From Streptomyces rimosus subsp. rimosus (GTDB lineage Bacteria; Actinomycetota; Actinomycetes; Streptomycetales; Streptomycetaceae): DNA of 64,000 nucleotides. The position numbers and the translations under genes were made by a program. Location of the stretch: NCBI RefSeq assembly GCF_000720725.1, contig NZ_JOCQ01000003.1:62001-126000 (forward strand), written 5' to 3'. Below, one piece after another: positions 51,022-58,575 of the stretch; position 1 is the stretch's first letter; every line of letters begins with the position of its first letter. A model generated the notes under the pieces. That model saw nothing but the letters and a program-made list of their open reading frames with translations. It had not been told where the DNA came from and made no database searches.

Positions 51022-52596
51022 TCAGCCCTCCGGCAGGTCCGGCGGCGGCGTGGCCGCCCCCGGCAGGCGCAACAGGGCCTCCGCGCCGCCGCCCGCCGCC
51101 GCCAGCAGCTCCACCGTGCCGCCCGCCTGGTACGCCGTGCGCGCCACGATCGACAGGCCGAGCCCGCTGCCCGGCAGGCTGCGGGCCGACGGTGAGCGCC
51201 AGAACCGTTCGAAGACGTGCGGCAGCTCCTCCTCGGGGATGCCGGGGCCGTGGTCGCGTACCCGCAGCTCACCCTTGCGCAGGCTGACCTCGACGGCGCC
51301 GTCCTCCGGACTGAACTTGACCGCGTTGTCCAGCAGGTTGACCACCGCACGCTCCAGCGCGGCCGGTTCGGCCCGTACGTACCAGGGGTCCAGCTCGGCG
51401 GTGATGTCCAGCGTCGGGCCGCGCAGCCGGGCGCGGCGCAGGGCCGAGTCCACGATGTCGTGCAGCGCGACGACCGGTACGCCGGCCGAGCCGCCCGGCC
51501 CGGTCTCCGGCGTACGGGAGAGTTCCTGGAGGTCGCCGATGAGCGCGGCCAGCTCCCCCATCTGCGCCTTCACCGAGGACAGCAGCGCCTGCTTGTCCCC
51601 GGCGGGCAGCTGCCGTCCGGACTGCTCGCTGCGCACCAGCAGGTCGATGTTGGTACGCAGGGAGGTCAGCGGCGTGCGCAGCTCGTGCCCGGCGTCCGCG
51701 ATCAGCTGCTGCTGGAGGTCGCGGGAGGAGGCCAGCGCGGCCGTCATGGAGTTGAAGGAGCGCGAGAGCCGGGCGATCTCGTCCTCGCCCTCGGCCGGGA
51801 TGCGGATCGTCAAGTCCTCCGTACGGGCGACATGTTCGACGGCTTCGGTGAGCCGGTCCACGGGTCGGAGGCCCGCGCGGGCCACCCACAGGCCGGCGGT
51901 GGCGGCGCCCAGCACGCCGATGCCGGTGACGATCAGGAGGATCAGGGCGAGCTGGCTCAGGGGCTGGGTGACCGGGTCCATGGGGGTCGCGATGGAGACC
52001 GCGACCCGGTGGCCGGACGCGTCGAGCAGCGGGCCGCGGTACGGACGGGTGATCACCCTCATCTCGGTGCCGTTGGCGGCCCGGGTGGTGTGCAGCGCCT
52101 GCTCGGACCGGCCCCGCGCCACGGCCACGTCGGACGACTCCACGGGGATGCGGGTCTTCTCCCACCAGGTGCAGACGCTGCCGTCGGACATCACGATCTG
52201 CACCGTGTACGGCGTGGGCAGCCGCAGCTGCACGTTGTCCGGCACCGGGCTGTTGCACCTGCCGGCCAGGTCCTGCACGTACTCGTCGGCCACCCCCTGG
52301 CGGCTCAGCGTCTCGTCGACCTGTTCCGTCAGCCGGTCCCGGGTCACCACCCAGCAGGCGGCGGCCGAAGCGGCCACGGCGACCGCCACGGCGACGGCGG
52401 TCAGCACGGCCAGCCGGGAACGCAGCGGCAGCTGCCGGTAGCGGTGCACCACGCGCTCCTTCAGGCGCCGCCATACGCTGCCGCCCTGGGCCGGCTCTCC
52501 CAGGGCCGGGCCTCCCGGCGCCGGACCGCCCGGAGCCGGGCCTGCCGGGCCCGTACCGCCGGAGGCCGCACCGTCCGGAACCGCTCCCCGTCTCAT
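51022..52596 (-). CDS. Two-component sensor histidine kinase
   Basis: 524 residues. N-terminal cytoplasmic basic tail, a membrane helix (LAVLTAVAVAVAVAASAAACWVV, about 60-82), a 120-residue extracytoplasmic sensor, a second helix (LALILLIVTGIGVLGAATAGLWVARAG), a HAMP domain, HisKA with AGHELRTPLTSLRTN, and HATPase_c (NLLDNAVKFSPE, DHGPGIPE, GLGLSIVARTAY). It matches MprB-type envelope-stress sensors. Four-base overlap with the response regulator gene; the ligand is unknown. Confidence 0.9.
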   Translation of the reverse strand: MRRGAVPDGAASGGTGPAGPAPGGPAPGGPALGEPAQGGSVWRRLKERVVHRYRQLPLRSRLAVLTAVAVAVAVAASAAACWVVTRDRLTEQVDETLSRQGVADEYVQDLAGRCNSPVPDNVQLRLPTPYTVQIVMSDGSVCTWWEKTRIPVESSDVAVARGRSEQALHTTRAANGTEMRVITRPYRGPLLDASGHRVAVSIATPMDPVTQPLSQLALILLIVTGIGVLGAATAGLWVARAGLRPVDRLTEAVEHVARTEDLTIRIPAEGEDEIARLSRSFNSMTAALASSRDLQQQLIADAGHELRTPLTSLRTNIDLLVRSEQSGRQLPAGDKQALLSSVKAQMGELAALIGDLQELSRTPETGPGGSAGVPVVALHDIVDSALRRARLRGPTLDITAELDPWYVRAEPAALERAVVNLLDNAVKFSPEDGAVEVSLRKGELRVRDHGPGIPEEELPHVFERFWRSPSARSLPGSGLGLSIVARTAYQAGGTVELLAAAGGGAEALLRLPGAATPPPDLPEG

Positions 52597-53330
52597 TCAG
52601 CCCCGCCCTCGGCCCGCAGCACGTACCCCACCCCGCGCACCGTGTGCACCAGCCGCGGTTCGCCGCCCGCCTCCGTCTTGCGGCGCAGGTACATCACGTA
52701 CACGTCCAGGGAGTTGGAGGTCGGCTCGAAGTCGAAGCCCCAGACCGCCTTGAGGATCTGCTCGCGGGTGAGCACCTGGCGCGGGTGTGCGAGGAACATC
52801 TCCAGCAGCGTGAATTCCGTGCGGGTCAGCTCGACCTGCCGGTCGCCGCGGGTCACCTCCCGCGTCGCCAGGTCCATCCGCAGGTCGGCGAAGGTCAGCG
52901 CGTCACCCTCCGCGGGCTGCGCGCCGGCCGCGGCCGCGTACGAGCTGCGGCGCAGCAGCGCGCGGATCCGGGCGAGGAGTTCGTCCAGCTCGAAGGGCTT
53001 GACGAGGTAGTCGTCGGCGCCGGCGTCCAGCCCGGTGACACGGTCGCCGACCGTGTCGCGGGCGGTCAGCATCAGGACCGGTACGGTCACCCCGCTCGCC
53101 CGCAGCCGCCGGGCGGCCGTCAGCCCGTCCATCCGGGGCATCAGCACATCGAGGACGATCAGTTCGGGGTCGTACGAGGCGACCTTCTCGACCGCGTCGA
53201 GGCCGTCGACGGCCTGCTCTGTCCCGTACCCCTCGAAAGCGAGGGAGCGCTGCAGCGCCTCGCGGACGGCCGGCTCGTCGTCGACGATCAGGATGCGGGC
53301 GGGCTGATCACCGTGCTCGGCGGGGCTCAT
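52593..53330 (-). CDS. Two-component response regulator (MprA/OmpR family)
   Basis: 245 residues from ATG 53330; upstream in-frame sequence to 53693 is not needed. Receiver (ILIVDDEPAVREALQRSLAF, phosphoacceptor in ELIVLDVLMPRMDGL, TKPF equivalent VKPFELDELLA) and winged-helix output (TRTEFTLLEMFLAHP, SLDVYVMYLRRK, VRGVGYVLRAEGG). Overlaps its kinase by four bases. A serine protease lies upstream on the same strand with a small Arg-rich gene between, so control of that protease is plausible. Confidence 0.92.
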   Translation of the reverse strand: MSPAEHGDQPARILIVDDEPAVREALQRSLAFEGYGTEQAVDGLDAVEKVASYDPELIVLDVLMPRMDGLTAARRLRASGVTVPVLMLTARDTVGDRVTGLDAGADDYLVKPFELDELLARIRALLRRSSYAAAAGAQPAEGDALTFADLRMDLATREVTRGDRQVELTRTEFTLLEMFLAHPRQVLTREQILKAVWGFDFEPTSNSLDVYVMYLRRKTEAGGEPRLVHTVRGVGYVLRAEGGAE

Positions 53331-53491
53331 TGCTCTGACTACCTCGGGTGTCGATGTGGGTGGCTGACCGGGGATTCCGCGGTCCTGCCCGTCAGCCTCG
53401 CACGTCGGCGGCCGGGGTGTGCCGCTCGGCACGGTGTTCAGGTCGTACGGGGGGTATGGCGCCGTGCGGTCGGGATACGGGGGCGTGGCGC

Positions 53492-53791
53492 TCACCTCCG
53501 TGCGGCGGCCCGGGGCGGCCGGGCCGGGCCCGCCGCGCCGGGCCGCTTGGGGCGGGTACGCGCCGCCGCCGCGACTTCGGCCGGGCGTTCCACGCGGGCT
53601 CCCGACACCCGTGCCTCGGCCTCCGCCAGGTCGAGGGCCAGATCCAGGTCGGCGGGCCCGGTACGGGCGTCCGCGCCGTGGTCGACGGTCCACACGCCCG
53701 CGCTGCGGCGTTCCTCGCCGGCGCTCCAGGCGATGGCGGCCGCGAGGGCGCGGCGGGCACGGTGGACCGGGACGGTGATCTTGCGGGCCAT
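53492..53791 (-). CDS. Small Ala/Arg-rich hypothetical protein
   Basis: 99 residues with GAGGAGG five bases before ATG 53791, a strong ribosome binding site. The N-terminal half looks like a globular helix-rich domain (ARKITVPVHRARRALAAAIAWSAGEERRSAGVW); the last 25 residues are Arg/Ala/Pro-rich and low complexity. No family is recognised. It lies between the protease gene and the response regulator; a G-quadruplex-prone tract sits just ahead of its start. Confidence 0.5.
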   Translation of the reverse strand: MARKITVPVHRARRALAAAIAWSAGEERRSAGVWTVDHGADARTGPADLDLALDLAEAEARVSGARVERPAEVAAAARTRPKRPGAAGPARPPRAAARR

Positions 53792-54077
53792 GGGGGCCTC
53801 CTCGTACGTGAGGTTCAGGATCGGGAGGGAGGGAGGGAGGGGCGGAGCAAGGAGGCAGGAAGCGGGAGGCAGCGGGAGGCAGAAGGAAGGGGCCGGGGCG
53901 GGAGGGCGGCGGGTCAGGGAAGAAACGTTTCAGAAGCGGTGCCGAAGATGGGGCCGGAGACAGGACCGGAGGTGGTGCCGGAGGTGGTGCCGGAGACGGG
54001 ACCCAGAGGCGGGACCGGAGCCGGTTCCGCGAGCGGCCCCGGAAGACGGCGTACGCATGGCCGTCCGCCGCACCACC
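53792..54077. other. G-rich repeat region between the small gene and protease gene
   Basis: Contains a five-run G tract (53823-53842), GCGGGAGGCA repeats (about 53861-53882), and five GGTGCCGGAGAT/GG-type units (about 53937-54020). No gene is seen; the promoter for the small gene and regulator operon should lie here. Confidence 0.45.
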
Positions 54078-55244
54078 TCAGCTGCTCTGGCTGCCCCCCG
54101 CCCGCAGCTTCGCCAGGTCCGCCTTCACCGTGTTGATCGGGATCGCGAAGCCGAGGCCGACGCTCCCCGCCGAGCTGCTGCCCTGCGCGGAACTGGGCGA
54201 GTACATCGCCGAGTTGATGCCGATGATCCGGCCCTTCATGTCGATCAGCGCGCCGCCGGAGTTGCCGGGGTTGAGCGCCGCGTCGGTCTGGATGGCCTTG
54301 TACGTGGTCTTCGACTGGCCGGTGTCACCGTTGTACTGGTTGCCGCCGAACTCGAACGGCCAGCCCGGGCCGCCCTGCTCCTGCTGCCGCTGCCGCCCCT
54401 CGTCCTTGGGGACCGTCACATCCCGCTTGAGCGCGGAGACGATGCCGCTGGTGACCGAGCCGGTGAGGCCCTCGGGCGAGCCGATCGCGACAACCTCGTC
54501 GCCCACCGCCAGGTTGTCGGAGTTGCCGAGCGAGGCGGTGGTGAGGTTCTTGGCGCCCTTGACCTTGATCAGCGCCAGGTCCTTGTCCGGGTCGGTGCCC
54601 ACGACGTCGGCCTGCTTCTTGCTGCCGTCGCTGAAGGTGACCTCGACCGAGGACGCGCCGGCCACCACGTGGTTGTTGGTGACGATCTCGCCGTCCGGGG
54701 TGATCACCACGCCGGAGCCGGTGGACTGACCACTGGACGTGCGCGCCTTGATCTCGACTATGGCGGGGCTGACCGCCTTGGCGACCGCCGAGACGCCGCC
54801 GCTCTTGGACGAGCCCGCGTTGACGGCCGGGGTGGTCGTACCGGCCTGCGGACGGTCCGTGGCGCTCCCTATGAGCGCGGCGCTGCCGCCGCCGATCAGG
54901 CCGGAGGCCAGTGCCACGGCCGCGATCAGCGCGACCGGGCGGCGGGCCCGGCGGCGCGGCGCGGGCGCGCCCGTACCGGTGGCGTCGGGGCCTTCCGGAC
55001 CACCGGGGCCGCCAGGGCCGCCGAAACCGGCCGTACCGCCCGGACCGCCGGGGCCCGTGGGGGTGTCCTGACCCGCGGAAGCGCCCACCGCCGACATCTG
55101 CGCGCCGTACGGGGGGTGGGGCGGGGGCGGCGGATAGCCCGCCCCGCTCGCCCCGCCGCTCGTCCCGCCCTGCGCCTGCGGCCCGTGGGCGTAACCCTGG
55201 TACTGAGGTGTTTCGTCGCCGCTTCGGCGGTAGGTCTCGGTCAT
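54078..55244 (-). CDS. Membrane-anchored trypsin-like serine protease (HtrA family without PDZ)
   Basis: 388 residues. The cytoplasmic N-terminus is Gly/Pro/Tyr-rich, with a membrane helix (VALIAAVALASGLIGGGSAALIG, about 105-128). The catalytic triad is visible: His in TNNHVVAGASS, Asp in DKDLALIKV, Ser in GNSGGALID. The protein ends soon after the protease core (TVKADLAKLRAG), so no PDZ domain follows, unlike canonical HtrA/DegP. It acts on the external face of the membrane, probably in envelope quality control. Confidence 0.88.
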   Translation of the reverse strand: MTETYRRSGDETPQYQGYAHGPQAQGGTSGGASGAGYPPPPPHPPYGAQMSAVGASAGQDTPTGPGGPGGTAGFGGPGGPGGPEGPDATGTGAPAPRRRARRPVALIAAVALASGLIGGGSAALIGSATDRPQAGTTTPAVNAGSSKSGGVSAVAKAVSPAIVEIKARTSSGQSTGSGVVITPDGEIVTNNHVVAGASSVEVTFSDGSKKQADVVGTDPDKDLALIKVKGAKNLTTASLGNSDNLAVGDEVVAIGSPEGLTGSVTSGIVSALKRDVTVPKDEGRQRQQEQGGPGWPFEFGGNQYNGDTGQSKTTYKAIQTDAALNPGNSGGALIDMKGRIIGINSAMYSPSSAQGSSSAGSVGLGFAIPINTVKADLAKLRAGGSQSS

Positions 55245-55389
55245 GTACCCGACTTTGCGAGCCGACCATGAGAACCGTCTGAGAACGCCCTGAGAGGCCC
55301 GACAGAAGTAGGTATGCCCGGTGTAAGGAAGATCAGCCGCGGGGCTGCCGGGCGGCCTCGGGACAGCCGGTCACGCGCGAGCCGGCCGG

Positions 55390-56460
55390 TCAGGCGCGAG
55401 GTGACTGATCGACGCTCGGCACCGAGCCGCCGGCCGCCGGACCGCAGCCGCACGAGCCCCGGACCACCAGCCGCGCCGGGAACTGCCGCAGCCGCTCGCG
55501 CCGCGACCCGACCACCCGCAGGCCGTCGTCCAGCACCAGGTCCACCGCGGCCCGCGCCATCGCCACCCGGTCCGAGGCGACCGTGGTCAGCGGCGGGTCG
55601 GTCAGCGCGGCTTCCTTGACGTCGTCGAATCCGGCCACGGCCAGTTCGCCCGGTACGTCGATGCGCAGCTCGCGGGCGGCCCGCAGGACGCCGATGGCCT
55701 GGTCGTCGGTCGCGCACATGATGGCCGGCGGCCGGTCGGGGCCGGCGAGCAGTTGCAGGGCGACCCGGTAGGCGTCGTAGCGGTTGTACGGCGCCTGGAA
55801 ATACCGGCCTTCGAGCGACTTTCCGGACTCCTCCATCGCCCGGCGCCAGCCCTCCAGGTGGTCGGTGACCGGGTCGCCGGACTTCGGGGTCTCCTCCGTA
55901 CCGCCGAGGAAGGCGACGTACGGGTGGCCGTGCTCCAGCAGATGCCGGGTCGCCAGCTGCGCGCCGCCGATGTCGTCCGTCATCACGGCCACGTCGTCAA
56001 TCGCGTCGGGGCGCCGGTGCAGCAGCACCACCCGGGCGTCCCACGCGTCGATCTCCGCGGCGGCGTGCTCGCTGGGCCCCTGGCTGATCAGGATCAGGCC
56101 CGCCACCCGCATGCCCAAGAAAGCGCGCAAATAGTGCACTTCGCGCTCGTCCAGATAGTCGGCGTTGCCGACCAGGACCATCTTCCCGCGCTCGGCGGCC
56201 GCCTGCTCGACGGCGTGCGCCATCTCCGCGAAGAACGGCTGCCGGGTGTCCGGCACGATCAGACCTATGAGGTCCGTACGCCGGGACGCCATCGCCTGGG
56301 CCACCCGGTCGGGGCGGTATCCCAGTTCCTTGATCGCGGCGAGCACCCGCTCGCGCGTGGCCGGGGCGACCGGCCTCGGTCCGTTGTTGATGACGTAACT
56401 CACCACGGCGGTCGAGGTACCCGCCAGTTTTGCCACATCATCCCGCGTCACCTTGGCCAC
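55390..56460 (-). CDS. LacI-family transcriptional repressor
   Basis: 356 residues from GTG 56460. LacI helix-turn-helix TRDDVAKLAGTSTAVVSYVINNG with hinge helix region GPRPVAPATRERVLAAIKELGYRPD, then the periplasmic-binding-protein-like sensor (GVLRAARELRIDVPGELAVAGFDDVKEA). It likely represses a sugar-uptake or catabolism operon elsewhere; no such operon is adjacent. The C-terminus is Gly/Pro-rich with CGCG, longer than usual. Confidence 0.9.
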   Translation of the reverse strand: MAKVTRDDVAKLAGTSTAVVSYVINNGPRPVAPATRERVLAAIKELGYRPDRVAQAMASRRTDLIGLIVPDTRQPFFAEMAHAVEQAAAERGKMVLVGNADYLDEREVHYLRAFLGMRVAGLILISQGPSEHAAAEIDAWDARVVLLHRRPDAIDDVAVMTDDIGGAQLATRHLLEHGHPYVAFLGGTEETPKSGDPVTDHLEGWRRAMEESGKSLEGRYFQAPYNRYDAYRVALQLLAGPDRPPAIMCATDDQAIGVLRAARELRIDVPGELAVAGFDDVKEAALTDPPLTTVASDRVAMARAAVDLVLDDGLRVVGSRRERLRQFPARLVVRGSCGCGPAAGGSVPSVDQSPRA

Positions 56461-56484
56461 GCGCGGCAGTCTACGCGGGTGGTT

Positions 56485-57324
56485 CTACCGCTCGGCAGGC
56501 CGAGCGGCGGCGGCTTCCCTCCCGGCACCGGCGCGCGAGGGCGCCGTGCGGCGCGCGCCCGCGCCCGCGCCGTCCTCCGAGCCGTCGCCGTTCGCCGCGG
56601 CCCGGCCGCTGCGCTTGTCCTGCGGCTCCCGGTCCTCCGCCGTACGCTCGGGCTTCTCCGGGGTCACGAAGCGGTAGCCGACGTTGCGCACGGTGCCGAT
56701 CAGCGACTCGTGCTCCGGGCCGAGCTTCGCGCGCAGCCGCCGTACATGGACGTCGACGGTGCGCGTACCACCGAAGTAGTCGTAACCCCAGACCTCTTGC
56801 AGCAGCTGGGCGCGGGTGAAGACGCGGCCGGGGTGCTGCGCCAGGTACTTCAGCAGCTCGAACTCCTTGAAGGTCAGGTCCAGGACCCGGCCCTTGAGCT
56901 TGGCGCTGTAGGTCGCTTCGTCCACCGAGAGATCGCCGTTGCGGATCTCCATCGGGCAGTCGTCGGCGGTGATCTGCTGGCGGCCCATGGCCAGCCGCAG
57001 CCGGGCCTCGACCTCGGCCGGGCCCGCGGTGTCCAGCAGGACGTCGTCGATGCCCCAGTCCGCGGTGACGGCGGCCAGCCCGCCCTCGGTCACCACCAGG
57101 ACCAGCGGACAGCCCGGGCCCGTGGAGCGCAGCAGCTGGCACAGCGACCGTACGTGCGGCAGATCACGCCGCCCGTCGATCAGTATGACGTCGGCGCCGG
57201 GGGTGTCCACCAGGGCCGGGCCCTCGGCGGGGGCGACCCGCACGCTGTGCAGCAGCAGGCCGAGCGCGGGCAGCACCTCCGTCGAGGGCTGGAGGGCGTT
57301 GGTCAGGAGCAGCAGCGAGCTCAT
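56485..57324 (-). CDS. glnR: GlnR, global nitrogen regulator
   Basis: 279 residues. Atypical OmpR-family protein: the receiver keeps the central Asp (D50, ADVILID) but lacks the usual upstream acidic pair and switch Thr, as in Streptomyces GlnR, which is not controlled by phosphorylation there. The winged helix shows FKEFELLKYLAQHPGRVFTRAQLL and TVDVHVRRLRAKLG ... GYRFV. It activates glnA, amtB and nir genes at low nitrogen. About 40 extra Arg/Ala-rich residues at the C-terminus are consistent with the known acetylated tail region. Confidence 0.92.
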   Translation of the reverse strand: MSSLLLLTNALQPSTEVLPALGLLLHSVRVAPAEGPALVDTPGADVILIDGRRDLPHVRSLCQLLRSTGPGCPLVLVVTEGGLAAVTADWGIDDVLLDTAGPAEVEARLRLAMGRQQITADDCPMEIRNGDLSVDEATYSAKLKGRVLDLTFKEFELLKYLAQHPGRVFTRAQLLQEVWGYDYFGGTRTVDVHVRRLRAKLGPEHESLIGTVRNVGYRFVTPEKPERTAEDREPQDKRSGRAAANGDGSEDGAGAGARRTAPSRAGAGREAAAARPAER

Positions 57325-57617
57325 CGCCGATCACCCGCCCGGGTCCCGGCCGGCCGTTTACTGCCCTTCGTGTCCTGCACGCTTCGCTCGCCCATTGCGT
57401 CTGGTTCCTCCTCGGTCCCTGCGAACGGGGCCCCTCCCATGACGTTCTTCCCGGCCATGGGGGCGTCTGCGGCACTGCTTCCTACGGACGGGCTCCGCTG
57501 CCGCCCGGAGGGCCCTGCGGAGCGCCGGTGCTCATCGGCGCGTGAACGCGTTTCAAAGCACAAAAGGACCCGGGGGCAACGCTGCCCGGATCCTTCTTGC
57601 CCAGCAGAATAGCCCAC
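57325..57617. other. Divergent gap between glnR and an alpha/beta hydrolase
   Basis: No gene. An imperfect hairpin (AAGGACCCGGGGGCA...TGCCCGGATCCTT, about 57564-57595) lies just before the hydrolase start. The glnR promoter is probably at about 57340-57420, but I cannot assign it. Confidence 0.35.
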
Positions 57618-58478
57618 ATGACTTCCGGACCCGAGGCGGATTTTGCGCGATCTTGTGTTCCGTCGATCACTTCGAGTGGCCGGCGCACGTCGTTGTTGAC
57701 GGAGGACGGGGTCCGGATCGAGGCCGCGTACACGCCTCCGCGCGCCCCCGTGGGCGCCCCCTCGGACGGCCTCGCCGTGGTCCTCGCGCACGGCTTCACC
57801 GGAGCGCTGGAACGGCCCGCGCTGCGCCGCGCGGCCGAGGTCTTCGCCCAGCATGCGGCCGTGATCACGTTCTCCTTCCGGGGCCACGGGCGGTCCGGCG
57901 GGCGCTCCACGGTCGGCGACCGCGAGGTGCTGGACCTGGCCGCGGCGGTCGGCTGGGCCCGGGCCCTGGGCCACCGCCGGGTCGCGACCGTGGGCTTCTC
58001 CATGGGCGGCTCGGTTGTCCTGCGGCACGCCGCGCTGTTCGGAGGGGCGCGCGGGGGGCGCACGGATGCGCGGACCGACATGGTGGTGTCGGTGAGTGCT
58101 CCCGCGCGGTGGTTCTACCGGGGTACGGCCTCGATGCGCAGGCTGCACTGGGTGGTGACGCGGCCCACGGGGCGCCTGGTGTCCCGCCTGGGGCTGAGAA
58201 CCCGCATCCATCCGGAGGACTGGGACCCCGTACCGCTCTCCCCCGTCGCGGCCGTCCCGCGTATCGCCCCCACCCCGCTGCTGATCGTGCACGGCGACCG
58301 CGATCCGTACTTCCCGCTGGACCATCCGAGGATGCTCGCCGCTGCCGCCGACCCGGACACCGCGGAGCTGTGGCTGGAGCGCGGCTTCGGCCACGCGGAG
58401 AACGCGGCGCCCGAGGCGCTGCTCGAACGTATCGCTGCGTGGACGGCCGAACGGGCGACGGAGCGGGACGGGAACTGA
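57618..58478 (+). CDS. Alpha/beta hydrolase
   Basis: 286 residues from ATG 57618. Nucleophile elbow VGFSMGGSVVLRHA, an Asp in LLIVHGDRDPYFPLDH and a His in ERGFGHAENAA form the triad. The N-terminal AVVLAHGFTGALERPALRRAA is the oxyanion-hole strand of BAAT/dienelactone-hydrolase-like enzymes. No signal peptide is present; it is a cytoplasmic esterase or peptidase of unknown substrate. Divergent from glnR, followed by a strong hairpin. Confidence 0.87.
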   Translation: MTSGPEADFARSCVPSITSSGRRTSLLTEDGVRIEAAYTPPRAPVGAPSDGLAVVLAHGFTGALERPALRRAAEVFAQHAAVITFSFRGHGRSGGRSTVGDREVLDLAAAVGWARALGHRRVATVGFSMGGSVVLRHAALFGGARGGRTDARTDMVVSVSAPARWFYRGTASMRRLHWVVTRPTGRLVSRLGLRTRIHPEDWDPVPLSPVAAVPRIAPTPLLIVHGDRDPYFPLDHPRMLAAAADPDTAELWLERGFGHAENAAPEALLERIAAWTAERATERDGN

Positions 58479-58479
58479 C

Positions 58480-58519
58480 GACGGCAGCCCGTACCGTGGA
58501 TTCGGTACGGGCCGCCGTC
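58480..58519. terminator. Long hairpin terminator between convergent hydrolase and ABC exporter genes
   Basis: GACGGC-A-GCCCGTACCG (58480-58496), loop TGGATT, CGGTACGGGC-C-GCCGTC (58503-58519): a 17-base stem with one mismatch, beginning two bases after the hydrolase stop. Confidence 0.85.
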
Positions 58520-58575
58520 GGTGCTCCCGTTCGCTCGGCCGCCGGTCACCCGGCCGCCGGTCACTCGGCTCCCGG

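Noticed and set aside
53348..54136. 262-codon plus-strand frame
   Set aside because: Opposes a good small gene and protease end, with Gly/Pro/Arg noise and no motifs.
57564..57595. Imperfect hairpin upstream of the alpha/beta hydrolase
   Set aside because: It has bulges, no T-tract, and sits upstream of the start, so it is not annotated as a terminator or riboswitch.
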